Source: Gibbula magus | Lineage: Eukaryota; Mollusca; Gastropoda; Trochida; Trochidae | NCBI GenBank assembly: GCA_936450465.1 | Contig: OW388296.1 | Location: 53,314,931 to 53,378,930, forward strand | Direction: 5' to 3' | DNA: 64,000 nt | Part shown: positions 12,601 to 22,396 of the stretch, in pieces | How the letters are laid out: each line of letters begins with the position of its first letter | How positions within the stretch are numbered: the first letter of the stretch is position 1 | Program-made: the position numbers and the translations under genes | The notes under the pieces: generated by a model | What the model was told of the DNA's origin: nothing | Database searches by the model: none | What the model saw: the letters and a program-made list of their open reading frames with translations, nothing else

Positions 12601-13024
12601 CCAATCTCTTAACCAGAACAGCCACCAGCAGCCCCAATCTCTTAACCAGAACAGTCATCAGCAGCCCCAATCTCTTAACCAGAACAGTCATCAGCAGCCC
12701 CAATCTCTTAACCAGAACAGCCATCAGCAGCCCCAATCTCTTAACCAGAACAGTCACCAGCAGCCCCAATCATTCTACCACGTTCCTATCCTCCAGGAGC
12801 ATCAACTCCCAGTTCATCAGCAGCGGAGTCCAGGAGGTGTGGATAGACAGAGACCAAGGACCAACCCACGATTGACCCGGGAGTCTGCTCACGGCAGTTT
12901 TGACTCTCTCCGCTCCAGTGGCAGGTCACAGAACCAGGTTCTCGCTCAACCGGAACTAGAAGGTGGACAGGAGAACATCCAACTTCAACCACTGAACCAC
13001 GAGTCTCGCATCTCCAGAGTATGA
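6640..13024 (+). CDS. Tandem Venus-flytrap, single-pass receptor (mGluR-like ectodomain, no 7TM); 5' incomplete
   Basis: Six exons: 6640-6765, 7605-7771, 8036-8860, 9172-10662, 10927-11212 and 11622-13024. All are GT-AG and every junction phase matches, giving 1431 codons and a stop. Residues ~1-370 are most of a first VFT domain (MDDCENPLYTARNVLS, then IIGPTRSETATEA, then TWTYVVVIHSNDVYG). Residues ~373-900 hold a second, complete VFT (GDVYIVGIFSIHN, DDCYNP, VVGSLSSGS, ISYAASSPDLDD, FLRTVPSD, WEYVSILYVNNNYG, NPWFGEFWQQEFKC, FDENGNGDIGF), closest to metabotropic glutamate receptors. Only a 3-Cys stub (QCGTGSQCSMC) follows, then one TM helix (~935-955, IIIIVFFCILLLVIIVAMI) and a stop-transfer YRHLKTK. 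The ~475-residue tail carries RPVPPKP (class I SH3-type), six QQPQSLNQNSH repeats and a terminal SRV (class I PDZ-type). There is no kinase, cyclase or 7TM segment. The signal peptide and first lobe must lie in unfound exon(s) upstream. Exons and fold are well supported; ligand and partners are unknown. Confidence 0.88.
6872..7320. mobile_element. Pearl-like repeat with tandem core, in receptor intron 1
   Basis: Starts TATGCCCCCGAATCGGAGATTCCGGGGG, then a GTCCGTC/GTCTGTC-rich tract, then two imperfect ~135-bp copies of a core containing GACCTTGTGACCTTGACCTT. It ends near CATCCGGGGGCATC. An inverted copy lies at 41346-41760. The layout (GGGGGC ends, tetranucleotide tract, repeated core) matches the pearl-type elements described in bivalves; the assignment is by resemblance only. 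Confidence 0.75.
8809..8915 (+). repeat. 55-bp tandem duplication of a 5' splice site
   Basis: The last ~50 bases of receptor exon 3 plus its donor (TCTGATTCC ... GGACAGTGAG|GTAAGT) are repeated immediately downstream with two or three differences. This places an identical second GTAAGT donor at 8916, 55 bp after the first at 8861. Only the first donor keeps the frame; reading through meets TGA at 8870-8872. Confidence 0.85.
12547..12775 (+). repeat. 33-bp coding minisatellite in receptor tail
   Basis: Six to seven copies of a 33-bp unit (CAGCAGCCCCAATCTCTTAA ...) encode an 11-residue repeat, QQPQSLNQNSH, in the cytoplasmic tail. Copies differ mainly by silent or near-silent changes (AGCCAT/AGTCAT/AGCCAC). 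The antisense frame is open by accident. Confidence 0.93.
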
Positions 13025-13689
13025 GCAGAAACAGAAGCAGTCAAAATATTTGAACACATTCCTGAATAGGAAAAGCAAGATTCCATGATGTCAAATCCGT
13101 TATGATGATGCCCATTTGTGACGATATGACACTGATACTACAGTCACTGATCATCAGGTGTCAGACAGCAGACACTAAGAAAGGAAGCTGCCACGATGAT
13201 TGAATTTTTAAAAACTTTTCCTGATTATTTAAATAAGGTCAGGAGCATCTTCCAAATTTATTCTTCTCGAATGGCCTCTTCTTTTGTAAACCACTTCTAA
13301 AAGAAGATTTCATTTCTGAAGCTGTTTGAAAAGAAAGCAATACTTTACGATTTCTCGTATTTTCAAACAAAATACCTCTATTTTTTTGCTTTGGCGGCTT
13401 CATGTATATTGACTTGATACACCATGTCTAAAGTTAAAGGCGCATTGTAACGGCTCATTTTACACGCAATTCACTTATGAAGAAAATAACATCATCATCA
13501 ACTGTGATAACCCTGCATTAACTCAGCAAGTATGTATAAAGATAAGCCTAATACTACTACCAGCAGGAAACTCATCTATAATAACACTTCCTTAGCTTGT
13601 AAAGTATGTACATGGTGACGGACTTGCTTACGAGAGCTAGAGAGGATGCATTCTGTATGCCTGTCCTTACCATTCTTGCCTGAAGAATA

Positions 13690-14395
13690 CTCGCCAGTGA
13701 CCCAGGTCAACTACATAGTGCTCGGAGAGGAATCCTTTACCAGTGGACCCTGGTCAACTACATAGTGCTGGGAGAGGAATCCTTTACCAGTGGACCCAGG
13801 TCAACTATATATTGTTTTGAGTGGAATCCTTTACCAGTGGAGCCAGGTCAACTACATAGTGTTTTGAGTGGAATCCTTTATTAGTGGAGCCAGGTCAACC
13901 ATGTAGTGCTCGCAGTGGAATCCTTTACCAGTGGAGCCAGGTCAACTACATAGTGCTGGGAGAGGAATCCTTTACCAGTGGGCCCTGGTCAACTACATAG
14001 TGCTGGGAGAGGAATCCTTTACCAGTGGAGCCATGAAACTATGTAGCGCTAGCAGTGGAATCCTTTACCAGTGGACCCAGGTCAACTACATAGTGTTTTG
14101 AGGGGAATCCTTTACCAGTGGAGCCAGGTCAACTACATAGTGCTAGGAGCGGAATCCTTTACCAGTGGAGCCAGGTCAACTACATAGTGCTGGGAGAGGA
14201 ATCCTTTACCAGTGGAGCCATGAAACTATGTAGCGCTAGCAGTGGAATCTTTTACCAGTGGACCCAGGTCAACTATATAGTGTTTTGAGTGGAATCCTTT
14301 ACCAGTGGAGCCAGGTCAACTACATAGTGCTGGGAGAGGAATCCTTTATTAGTGGAGCCAGGTCAACTATATAGTGCTAGGAGCGGAATCCTTTT
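13690..14395 (+). repeat. 47-bp minisatellite
   Basis: About 15 copies of a 47-bp unit with core GAATCCTTTACCAGTGGA and CAGGTCAACTACATAGTG. Variants (GTGCTGGGAGAGG, GTGTTTTGAGTGG, GCGCTAGCAGTGG) recur in interspersed order, indicating block-wise expansion. It is non-coding and lies just after the receptor stop. Confidence 0.93.
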
Positions 14396-15897
14396 CCAAG
14401 AGGTTCATTGCGCATTTATGTTCATAGTATTTATGATGAATTAAACAGATTCCAGTTGTGATGAAAACCATACTAATGATAATGTATTACCTGAAAGAGA
14501 CTGACTTGTATATGGAGAATGAAGATACATGTAACTTCTTTATTCTTGGTAGGCGATGTTTTGACATATATTCTATGCACACAATAGAAAAAGTTGTCGA
14601 TCCATAAATGTATCTGCAATCTTCATCATCTCACCTTCAAGAATGCCAATGAAAGAAGTTAAATGTATATGTTTTAATTTCTATGAAGAATTGAAAAATC
14701 AATATTCGATTGATAAAGATTCATATTTGTAAAGAATGTTATCGGTGTAGGTATTTTATGTACCTACATTTAGACTTATGTCAAAATGATATGCCTTTTT
14801 TTATCATAACTATTTGCCAATGATACTCAAGATAGGGATGATGTATTTTTATCAACATATTGTACAGAATGGATTTCCATTATGAGTTAATTCTCATGAT
14901 TGTGTGGATAAATTACTCCAGATAGTTTATTGCAAGTTGCATAATACATCTATGCGATATAATTATTTTCATTATTTCTTGACCGAGTGCTAAACTTATG
15001 AGATTTGTTTATGAGTATTAATTAACATGTTTTTGTTAACAAACAGTTTATGTTGTTAAGTTATGCTTCCATGTCGACATGTTTTAAGTTGCAGAAATAT
15101 TATTTTGTTGTCCATGAGGGAGTCGTAGAAAAGTTTGGTGCATTTTAACGCTTTTAGATCAACTATTATCCAATTTAAATAGTTATTCAGTTGAACTTAT
15201 TTGTTAAAGAAGTTGTCAACATTTGAATTCAAAAAACTTCTTTGAATGTTTTAATTCAGAATGTTGTGATATCATTGATATTATTTTTAAGTTTGAATTT
15301 TACCTGTGTTTATTAATGTACTTTAGTTCAGTACATCCTCAACCATTGGATCATAATGCTTCGAGCCGCAGTGACCTTTTTTTAAATTAGAACTTTTTCT
15401 TGTTCTAAATTTATTAGTTCATTACACGCATTACATCCTCTTGAGCATTAATCATTATCGATTTGGCATTTCATTGAACTAACATATATTCAGTTACATG
15501 TATTTTGCATATTTGGCAACTACATTATTCTGTATTATCATTTCAGTTGCCAAAACTAACACAACGTTAACAATTTATATGTTCATTCTTAGAGATCATC
15601 GTCTAGAGTTCTCACTTACCTTCACGTTCAGTCAATTCTCATTCAGTTTTAATTCCATCAATTTAAAGAAGGAAAATCATTAATATCATGAATCATCCGG
15701 GTAAGTTCTAACTTTTACACCAACGTTTGAAAGTGTAAAATTTCACGATCTTGATTCGTTTCAAGAACCTCAGATGATATTTTATTAGCGCTTCTGAAAT
15801 TAAACTTTCAAATAAAGCTAGAGGATTTGACTCTCGAGATCGACATTGGCATCGGAGATTAATGATAATATCACATTGTTGTTTATGGTCCAACAGT

Positions 15898-16169
15898 ATA
15901 GGCACCAGACCCTTAATGTACATATACGTATATACTTACCTACTATATAACATATAAAGAAGGCGCGACACTGTCTACAATCTTGGATCCCGCCACAGGA
16001 CCGGAAATGTTTAAACTGGGTTTGCTAGCTCGAATACGCTTTGTAATATTCGTAGACTGATCCAAGTTTCCATTTCCGGTCCTATGGAAGGATCCAATAG
16101 TGTCTCACCTTCTTCTGTTATATAGGTAGGTAGGTATACGTATATGTGTATTTAGGGTCTGGCGCCTAT
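15898..16169. repeat. Palindrome P8 with ~120-bp imperfect arms
   Basis: Outer ends TAGGCACCAGACCC / GGGTCTGGCGCCTA; inner arms share CATATACGTATA, TATATAACA/TGTTATATA and GGACCGGAAATG/CATTTCCGGTCC. The central ~60 bp is unpaired. A foldback element with no coding content. Confidence 0.8.
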
Positions 16170-16555
16170 GTCCTGCAGAGGTAGATTATATATGAATAGA
16201 TCAGTTAGATTATTTATTTTTGTAAAGCTATCACGGTGCGTGCCCCGTGACTTGAGTGAACAACCATGACACATAGGATGTAAAACTTTACAACGTTACA
16301 CATTATCTGTTTGTTGTCGAGGGGAACTCAATAACTTTGTTTATGAAATAAAATTGTAAATCACTCATTTGTACTTTGAATGTGTTTCATATATTTTTAC
16401 CTACCGTTTTCTGTTTTCATTCACTGTTCATCGATGAAAACCTCTAGGACTAAAGAATAACTGACATGAAATCTTGATATGCAATAGTAACCCACTGAGA
16501 CCAATCTGTTCAATTCTGGTTCCCCGAGCCTGTTGCGTTGGACTGGCCAAACATT

Positions 16556-16676
16556 CAGGGCCAGTATTTTCGAAACTCTCTTAGCGCTTTATATATATAA
16601 GAAAGTCGTAAGCCAATTTTAACAAATGGAACATACGACCATATTGGCACTAAGCGAGCTTCGAAAATAGGCTCTG
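16556..16676. repeat. Palindrome P9, GGGCC/TTCGAAA family
   Basis: Ends CAGGGCCAGTATTTTCGAAACT and GCTTCGAAAATAGGCTCTG are inverted, with an inner TTAGCGC/GCACTAAGCG pair. Terminal motifs resemble palindrome P6 at 63144-63262 (GGGCCCTTATTCTCGAAACG), so the two may form one family. Confidence 0.7.
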
Positions 16677-16971
16677 GTTTCCTGTTACGCCAGTCGCAGT
16701 TCAACTTCCCAATGCAAGGCATAACTCTTGTCAGTCTCCATTTCTGGCTGATTTAGGCCTTGTAGTATTTCATTAAGAAATCTGTGCTTAGAAATCCAGG
16801 TCCTCTTTGCATTTATGGTGCAGCGATTCACTATCTAGGCACATCAAAGCGAGGGAAATACCGCAAGTCTTAAATCAGCCAGTAATTCAGACTGGCAAGA
16901 GTTATGCCTTGCGTTTGGAAGTTGGTCGAAGTTACGCAGTGCAACATCTACAGGGAACCAGAATGCGAGGG
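16673..16971. repeat. Palindrome P10, ~90-bp arms
   Basis: Abuts P9. The left arm begins CTGGTTTCCTGTTACG and contains AAGGCATAACTCTTG; the right arm contains CAAGAGTTATGCCTTG and ends ACAGGGAACCAG. The centre (~16760-16870) is unpaired. It looks like a MITE with long terminal inverted repeats. Confidence 0.8.
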
Positions 16972-17189
16972 TTCATCTAACTTGGACCAACTTGAACTTG
17001 AATCAATTGGTCATGAATAGTTCATGTCATCTGATTTACATGGTATAAGTAATGTTTAGTGAAGAATGAAGAAAAATCAACAACTTCTTGATTCAATACC
17101 CATTTACATATATATTTACATATAGATGTCTACCTTTTCTGGACGAATATTCAGACCATTTTCATTACTTCTGAAAGTATCAAGTCCCT

Positions 17190-17545
17190 TACCGTATTTC
17201 CTCTAATAGACGTCGGGCCTCGAATTGACGCTGGGGGTATGACCGTTTGAAAGAAATAAACGCTGGGCCTCGAAATGACGCCGGGTGATAAGATTAACGT
17301 AGTTTATTTTAAATGCAATGTATATATGTTAACGTATATGCATCTTTAAGAAAACATTGTTCCCGTTCAATAATGAATAAATATTCACCAAAAAACTTTA
17401 TATTCAGTCATGATTGCATTTCTACATATTGTCGGGTGATGTTTATGCTATAAAATGAATAAACGCCGGGTCTCGAATAAACGCCGGGGTTGACGGGGGT
17501 CTGAAGAAATAAACGCCGGGGGCGTCTATTAGTGGAAATACGGTA
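17190..17545. mobile_element. MITE with TACCGTATTTCC termini
   Basis: Inverted ends TACCGTATTTCCTCTAATAG / CTATTAGTGGAAATACGGTA flank a ~310-bp interior. Near each end are repeated ACGCCGGG-TCTCGAAT-type blocks: three on the right, two on the left. A short relative with one matching end (TTAGAGGAAATACGGTA) lies at 45325-45425. It is a non-autonomous DNA transposon by structure; no transposase is present. Confidence 0.8.
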
Positions 17546-17759
17546 TTTCAACATCAATATCTGGCCATTCTAACGGTTGTTTGTATATAACATCAACAAA
17601 ACTTTTGCAGCGGAAAAAAGATAGACAAAAACGATATAGATTGTATTTATTGTTATCATATTTTATTGTACAAATAAACATATTAGAGCCACGCTACGCT
17701 ATTTTCCAGCAACTTCCTATCGTGAAAATTCAAGATCCCATCTTGAAAATTCATATTAA

Positions 17760-17963
17760 TTAAAGGGGCTGTTTTTTGCAAATGATATTTTTTTAAAATT
17801 CCCATTTATAATGATAGTTTAAGTCATTTACATTTACTTTAAAGGGTAAAACATGAACTTGATTTTCCGAAGAGAGAAAGGTTGTTTTAGTATTTGTGAC
17901 TTTATTTTTTAAATATATTTCATCAACTTATTTGAGTGAAAAAAACGTGCTACTGCCCCTTAA
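17760..17963 (-). mobile_element. MITE-like element, AAGGGRC termini (copy 2)
   Basis: Inverted, shorter relative of the element at 1059-1361. It starts TTAAAGGGGCTGTTTTTTGC and ends AACGTGCTACTGCCCCTTAA. Internal blocks (TAATGATAGTTTAA, AACTTGATTTTC) are in the same relative order when read on the minus strand. Confidence 0.65.
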
Positions 17964-18009
17964 GATCTTAAAAATTGTTGAATCATCACCTACCTTTGCT
18001 GTATTTTGC

Positions 18010-18412
18010 TACATAATGGCTGACGAACAACCTGTCCCCGGGGACGTCTTGTAGGGCTGCTTCAACTTCGACAAGCGAGAAGAATTCAGAGGTCCTTCGT
18101 GATTCATGAACTAAACAAGATGAATGAAGGCCTTTCGTCACGAGTTTGCAGATGTTCCTTACAATTTTGAGCTACCCCGAGGAGGAAACTATCGAGTGAA
18201 TTTGACCTTCATGTCAGGGCAAGGGGAAATTGTACTGGTGTAAATGTTGACCCGTTTAATAAGGTCGAAGACAACGAAACGCCTATATATATAACTGTGC
18301 TAACCTCTATGACGACAGATTCTAGGGTTTCAGAGAATGTTGGGACATGGGGACATGGAGACCCCTTTGACGATAACTTTCCTGTGAAAAAGTACAAGAA
18401 ACTACCAAATTG
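18010..18412 (+). pseudogene. Unrecognised broken coding remnant
   Basis: Starting at an ATG at 18016, one frame reads briefly and stops at a TAG near 18051. Another reads protein-like for ~55 codons up to the TGA ending near 18412 (VDPFNKVEDNETP, then GHGDPFDDNFPVKKYKK). Composition is protein-like but frames are broken. I do not recognise a family; a transposase-associated ORF or retrocopy fragment is possible. Confidence 0.25.
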
Positions 18413-18929
18413 AGCAATAGATATTGATAAGGCTAAATAAAAACATGTTTCCCAGGCATCGGCGCATCGCTTTTATTTGTTCGCGTGACAGATTTTCATT
18501 TGAAAAAAAAAAGAATGAGGCACATCATTTTTGTTAAACCCCAGAATCCATTTGTCCACCAAATATACGGGTCTGCAGGAACGGATGTGCTTCCGTTTTG
18601 TATACTTTTACCACTTCCAAACTATATTTTGATGAGGAAAAAATGCATTCTCTCTCGTCATTATTTTTTCCATAAAAAACTTTTAAAAAAGTCCTACCGC
18701 CCGAGAAACATTTAACTTTATATGCAGTCTAGCAACGATTTGAAACGGACATTATGAAAAGTTCCGTCGCCGTTGGACGTTCTTTGAACTTTCAACGCAG
18801 AAAGTGAAAAACTTGCAGATGTTTTGTCGATGTTAGGGCATACTAAAATGGACATCGCCACAAAAATAAGACCCTTTGAGAACTTTGGACATTTTCGGGG
18901 CTGTGAACCGAATGGGACAACAGGGCTCA

Positions 18930-19445
18930 ATGTAGCGCTCAAGTAGTGCTCAATCTCTCTCTCTTGCTACGTACATTGAGCAGTCACGTTCAAGAGAGGT
19001 TTAAAAGTAATCACTAATTGAGCGATTACTTTGACACCTGGGGCGGGATAGCGCAGTGGTTAGCGCGTTCGTCTTCGGATCAAGGGATCCGTGGTTCGAA
19101 TTCCGCCAGGGGCACGGCAACTTTGCCTGCAGTAGAGAACTGTTCTACACGCAGTAAGGTTTGGGTGCAATGCTACACTGAATTTCAGCGCAGTACCACC
19201 CATGGTTCGCTAGTTCCAGGCGATGCTCGCAGGTTTCACCGCAATGCATAGCCACATGGCGTTGCGGGCTTTATCCCTGCAATAATACTAGCAGCCGTGA
19301 TATAAGTGAAATACTCTTAAAAGCGGCGTTAAACCCTGGCCGTGTTCAAGATAGGTTTCAAAGTAATCGCTCAATGAGCGATTACTTTTAAACCTTTCTT
19401 GAACGCGATTGCTCAATGTAGCGCTACGTAGCAAGGCGAGCAAAC
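18930..19445. repeat. Inverted repeat hosting a SINE in its loop
   Basis: Left arm (~18957-19037) and right arm (~19347-19432) are inverted copies sharing CGTTCAAGA, AGGTTTAAAAGTAATC and TTGAGCGATTACTTT. The SINE at 19041-19335 lies between them. More fragments of the same arm (TTCAAGAGAG, TGAGCGCTACATTGAGCG) continue to ~19610. Confidence 0.75.
19041..19335 (+). mobile_element. tRNA-derived SINE, with pol III promoter boxes
   Basis: The head resembles a tRNA with a recognisable A box (TAGCGCAGTGG at ~19049) and B box (GGTTCGAATTCC at ~19093). A conserved body follows (GGCACGGCAACTTTG ... GGTTTGGGTGCAATGCTACA ... CCACATGGCGTTGCGGGC), ending GCGGCGTTAAACCC. A 5'-truncated second copy lies inverted at 31487-31740. 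The head is not a functional tRNA: stems are poorly paired. Confidence 0.85.
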
Positions 19446-19449
19446 TTCG

Positions 19450-20934
19450 AGGAATTTGCACTGTGTCGTTCAAGAGAGAAAAAGCGCTCATTGAGCGCTA
19501 CATTGAGCGATCAATGAGCGCTACGAAGCGCTTCATTTCGTTGAACCGCCGGCCTAACTCACCTCACCTCACCTCACCTCACTTTGAAACCTCTCTTGAA
19601 CACGGCCCATGTGTCACGAGGAAACGACCAATACCAACAGCGATTTCACCCTTACAACACGTGTCGTAGCGGCAGATACTTGTACTTGGTCACAGCTCCT
19701 GATTCAGTTTGTACATTTTGGTAAACAATGAGGGTAGCATTGAAGTACAGGATATTACAGGTAACTGAAGTGTGTGCATCTCGTGATTTTCGTGCCATTT
19801 ACACTCAATTGGAATGTTCTTCATGAATGTTTAGTATGGTTGCGTTTCGGACATTTGTTCAGGCCCGGATATTTTGGGACAGTCGCAGATATTATCGATG
19901 ATTTTCTGAAAAGTAAGTTTGTAGAAGTTTCAATGAGGAACCATGGCAGAAACCATCTTTATTAGCGAAAGGAAATAGTATTTATGCAGATTAATACTTA
20001 ATCTGAAAAAAACCTCGATCTTTGGGTTGACTATAAACATTTTAAAATGGATAATTTGGAGCTTTTAAGAAGGACTGTTACAGGTAACAAAGATGCTTAT
20101 TATACTATAAATGTTAACAAAGAATATAGCAAATACTTGAAATGCAGATGGAGAAATCCATTGTTTTTTTTTCCACCAGCCACCCAAATGGCCTCGAATA
20201 TTCACAAATACGACAGTTTTTCACCAACGAGAGTGCTGGTTTGCTAAGTGAACACATCTTTAGTGTCAAATATATGAACAATCAGTCAGTAGAGCAATAT
20301 CGTAATTAAAACCAACACAATGTATGAATGGTAGTCGCATCCTTGCCAGCAGTTAAGTTTGAGAAACTGCATTACAGAAAATTAAAAACGGAGAAAATTG
20401 CTGCATTACAAACCAAAAATTTAGATTTTGACAAATTTATTTGTCTGGACGAGCTTCCCTGTAAATTCAGTTGTGGATTGAACATATACATATCGGTTTT
20501 GGGGAAAATATGCCATCCTTACCAGACATTCAGATTCAAACTGATGCTAGCACCCAGAGTTGGGGTGTTTGTTGCCTTCGAAATATGACAAATGGTCAGT
20601 GGAAGAGAAAAGAGAGCATATACATCATCTAGAAAATTAAGACAATTGACTTTGGTCCTCAATCATTCTCCACAATATTTAATAACAAAACTGTTTTAGT
20701 TAAGCTTGATAATTCAGCTGACGTTGGCTACATTAATGATGTTTTACACATTTGGTTATCGTTTGGTGTATGGCAGTGGCAATGATGTTGTTTGGAGACT
20801 GCATATATTGTGTTGAGTATGATGTTTGGTTTGTATGTGTTGTTTGGTATGTGATGTATGGAATATGATGATTAGTGATTATGATGTGATGTGACATGTG
20901 ATAACAAGAAGACATAGTCATCAACATCCCCCAC
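19450..20934. other. Intergenic: CACCT tract, then TG/GT-rich DNA
   Basis: A short (CTCAC)n-like tract lies at ~19557-19583, followed by foldback debris to ~19610. No gene is recognised from 19680 to 20700. The stretch from ~20730 to 20900 is rich in TGTTTGG/TGATG words, and similar DNA resumes at ~21540, so the repeat at 20935-21505 seems to have landed inside it. Confidence 0.4.
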
Positions 20935-21505
20935 CAGACCCAAGAAATCGGAACAAGAGCAAGAATTTGAGAAGAAATAATTGTGCACTTCTCAGTTTCA
21001 TTCCATCAAGGTATTGATACCCTCAAGCCACACAAATTATTTGATTTTAAACCATTTCTAAGAAAAGCTTATAGATACTTTGAAGATACCTGGAACAGAG
21101 GCGAAAAAAACGGAACAAGGGCAATAATTCCGGAAAAAACCCACACGCTTCTTATTTTCGAACTCCATCAAGGTATTTATGCCCTCAAGCCACACACCAA
21201 ATTTGGTTATCCTATCTTAAATAGTGTCTGTGAAAAGCTGTCCTCTTTGGAGATACCATGAACAAAAATACGGAACAAGGGCAATAATTCTAGAAAAAAA
21301 TAATTGCACGCTTCTCATTTTCGAACTCCATCAAGGCATTTATGCCCTCAAGCCACACACCAAATTTGGATATCCTATCTTAAATGGTTTCTGAGAAAAG
21401 CTGTCCCATGTATCTCGGACGGACACACGGACGGATGGAGCTCAAACGTATATCCCCCTTCCACTTCCAGGTGTATATCCCCCTTCCACTTCCAGGCGGG
21501 GGATA
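20935..21505. mobile_element. Pearl-like repeat, ~140-bp core in four imperfect copies
   Basis: Repeats of GGAACAAGGGCAATAATTC, CTCCATCAAGG and TATGCCCTCAAGCCACAC. It ends CTCGGACGGACACACGGACGG and then a duplicated TATCCCCCTTCCACTTCCAGG. The organisation is the same as the other pearl-like elements, but the core sequence is unrelated. Non-coding; the open frames inside it are artefacts. Confidence 0.75.
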
Positions 21506-22170
21506 ATAATGTTGAGTGAATGATATTTTTAGTATTCTATTTGAGTATCGTGTTTGGCGTGTGCTGTTTGGATAATTATGTTTGGTGTCTGATCTGTTAT
21601 GTTAAGTGTGTAATGTATGATATGTGGTTACGATGTTTGACTTGAAATAAAAGGTGTGTGGTTTTTTTTATTTCGAGTGCGACTTTTCCTTTGGCTTTGT
21701 TGGATCTTTGTATCTGTAGTGTTAGACATTTCTTTTAAACATACCAAGTCAAAACGGAGGCTGTAAATCCACGAGCCGTTGTTGAAAAAACTGTGTTGAA
21801 ATAAACCTGAATATTTATTTTATCAAATATATTCATAAATCGTTAAGATAAGAAAAAGAACGTTAATTAATCTGAAATGAAATTATTTTCAACTTAAACG
21901 TCGATTGTGTTATCAAAATTATTGTTTAACTATTTATTGGTATTGATTGTAAATTAATGGGGAAAAAATACTTCATGAGAATATTTATATACAAATCAAT
22001 CTTTGTGAAGGAAGATCAGTGTTTTTCAAAGTATTTGAATAAGATTTACTGCCAGTTTTTAGATTGTGTCTCGACTGTAGTTGGAGAACAATTGCTCTGA
22101 TTATGCAGCCATTTTGACTGCAATTCACTGTTGAGTCAAAGCATCTGTGAAGTGAAGTTGTTCTTTCACT

Positions 22171-22396
22171 ATGATTCTAATGTTTGTACTCCATTTTCTG
22201 TTATTGGAAAATGGCTTGCAAACACGTGCACAGAAAGTGGTTCAGCCATACGGTCCAAACATGTGTGATTTACTTTGCCAACGCAGCAAATGGTGTTCAG
22301 AATACAAATTCGATGATTTACAATTAAGGTGCCATCTTATTAATGCTTCTACGTCCAACCATCTCAACACTTCAACAGGAACGGATTTGTTCGTTG
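22171..22396 (+). CDS. Signal peptide + PAN/apple-like exon (exon 1 of predicted PAN-ankyrin gene)
   Basis: ATG at 22171 opens a hydrophobic leader (MILMFVLHFLLLENG) followed by ~55 residues with a Cys pattern typical of PAN/apple modules: MCDLLCQRSKWCSEYKFDD, then RCHLIN. The donor is at 22397 (TTG|GTAATA), leaving phase 1 (one G). The ankyrin exon at 28555 starts with AT after CAG, so the joint codon is GAT and the frame stays open. A reverse-strand LINE begins within ~10-15 bp of the donor. Full PAN domains are ~80 residues, so this one is short. The donor is weak, and an unseen intermediate exon is possible. The exon is likely; the family call is moderate. Confidence 0.55.

Larger units (their letters stand above)
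13025..16352 (+). other. Probable 3' UTR of receptor
   Basis: No reading frame of note after the receptor stop. The first convincing AATAAA in a plausible setting is at 16347-16352 (ATGAAATAAAATTG). If that is the 3' end, the UTR is ~3.3 kb and includes a 47-bp minisatellite and palindrome P8. An earlier end cannot be excluded. Confidence 0.4.

Noticed and set aside
12503..12875. Antisense and alternate-frame ORFs over the receptor tail
   Set aside because: Generated by the 33-bp coding minisatellite; the in-frame receptor exon explains the region.
19041..19109. Functional tRNA gene
   Set aside because: A and B boxes are present, but the acceptor and anticodon stems do not pair and a conserved SINE body follows; a headless copy exists at 31487.
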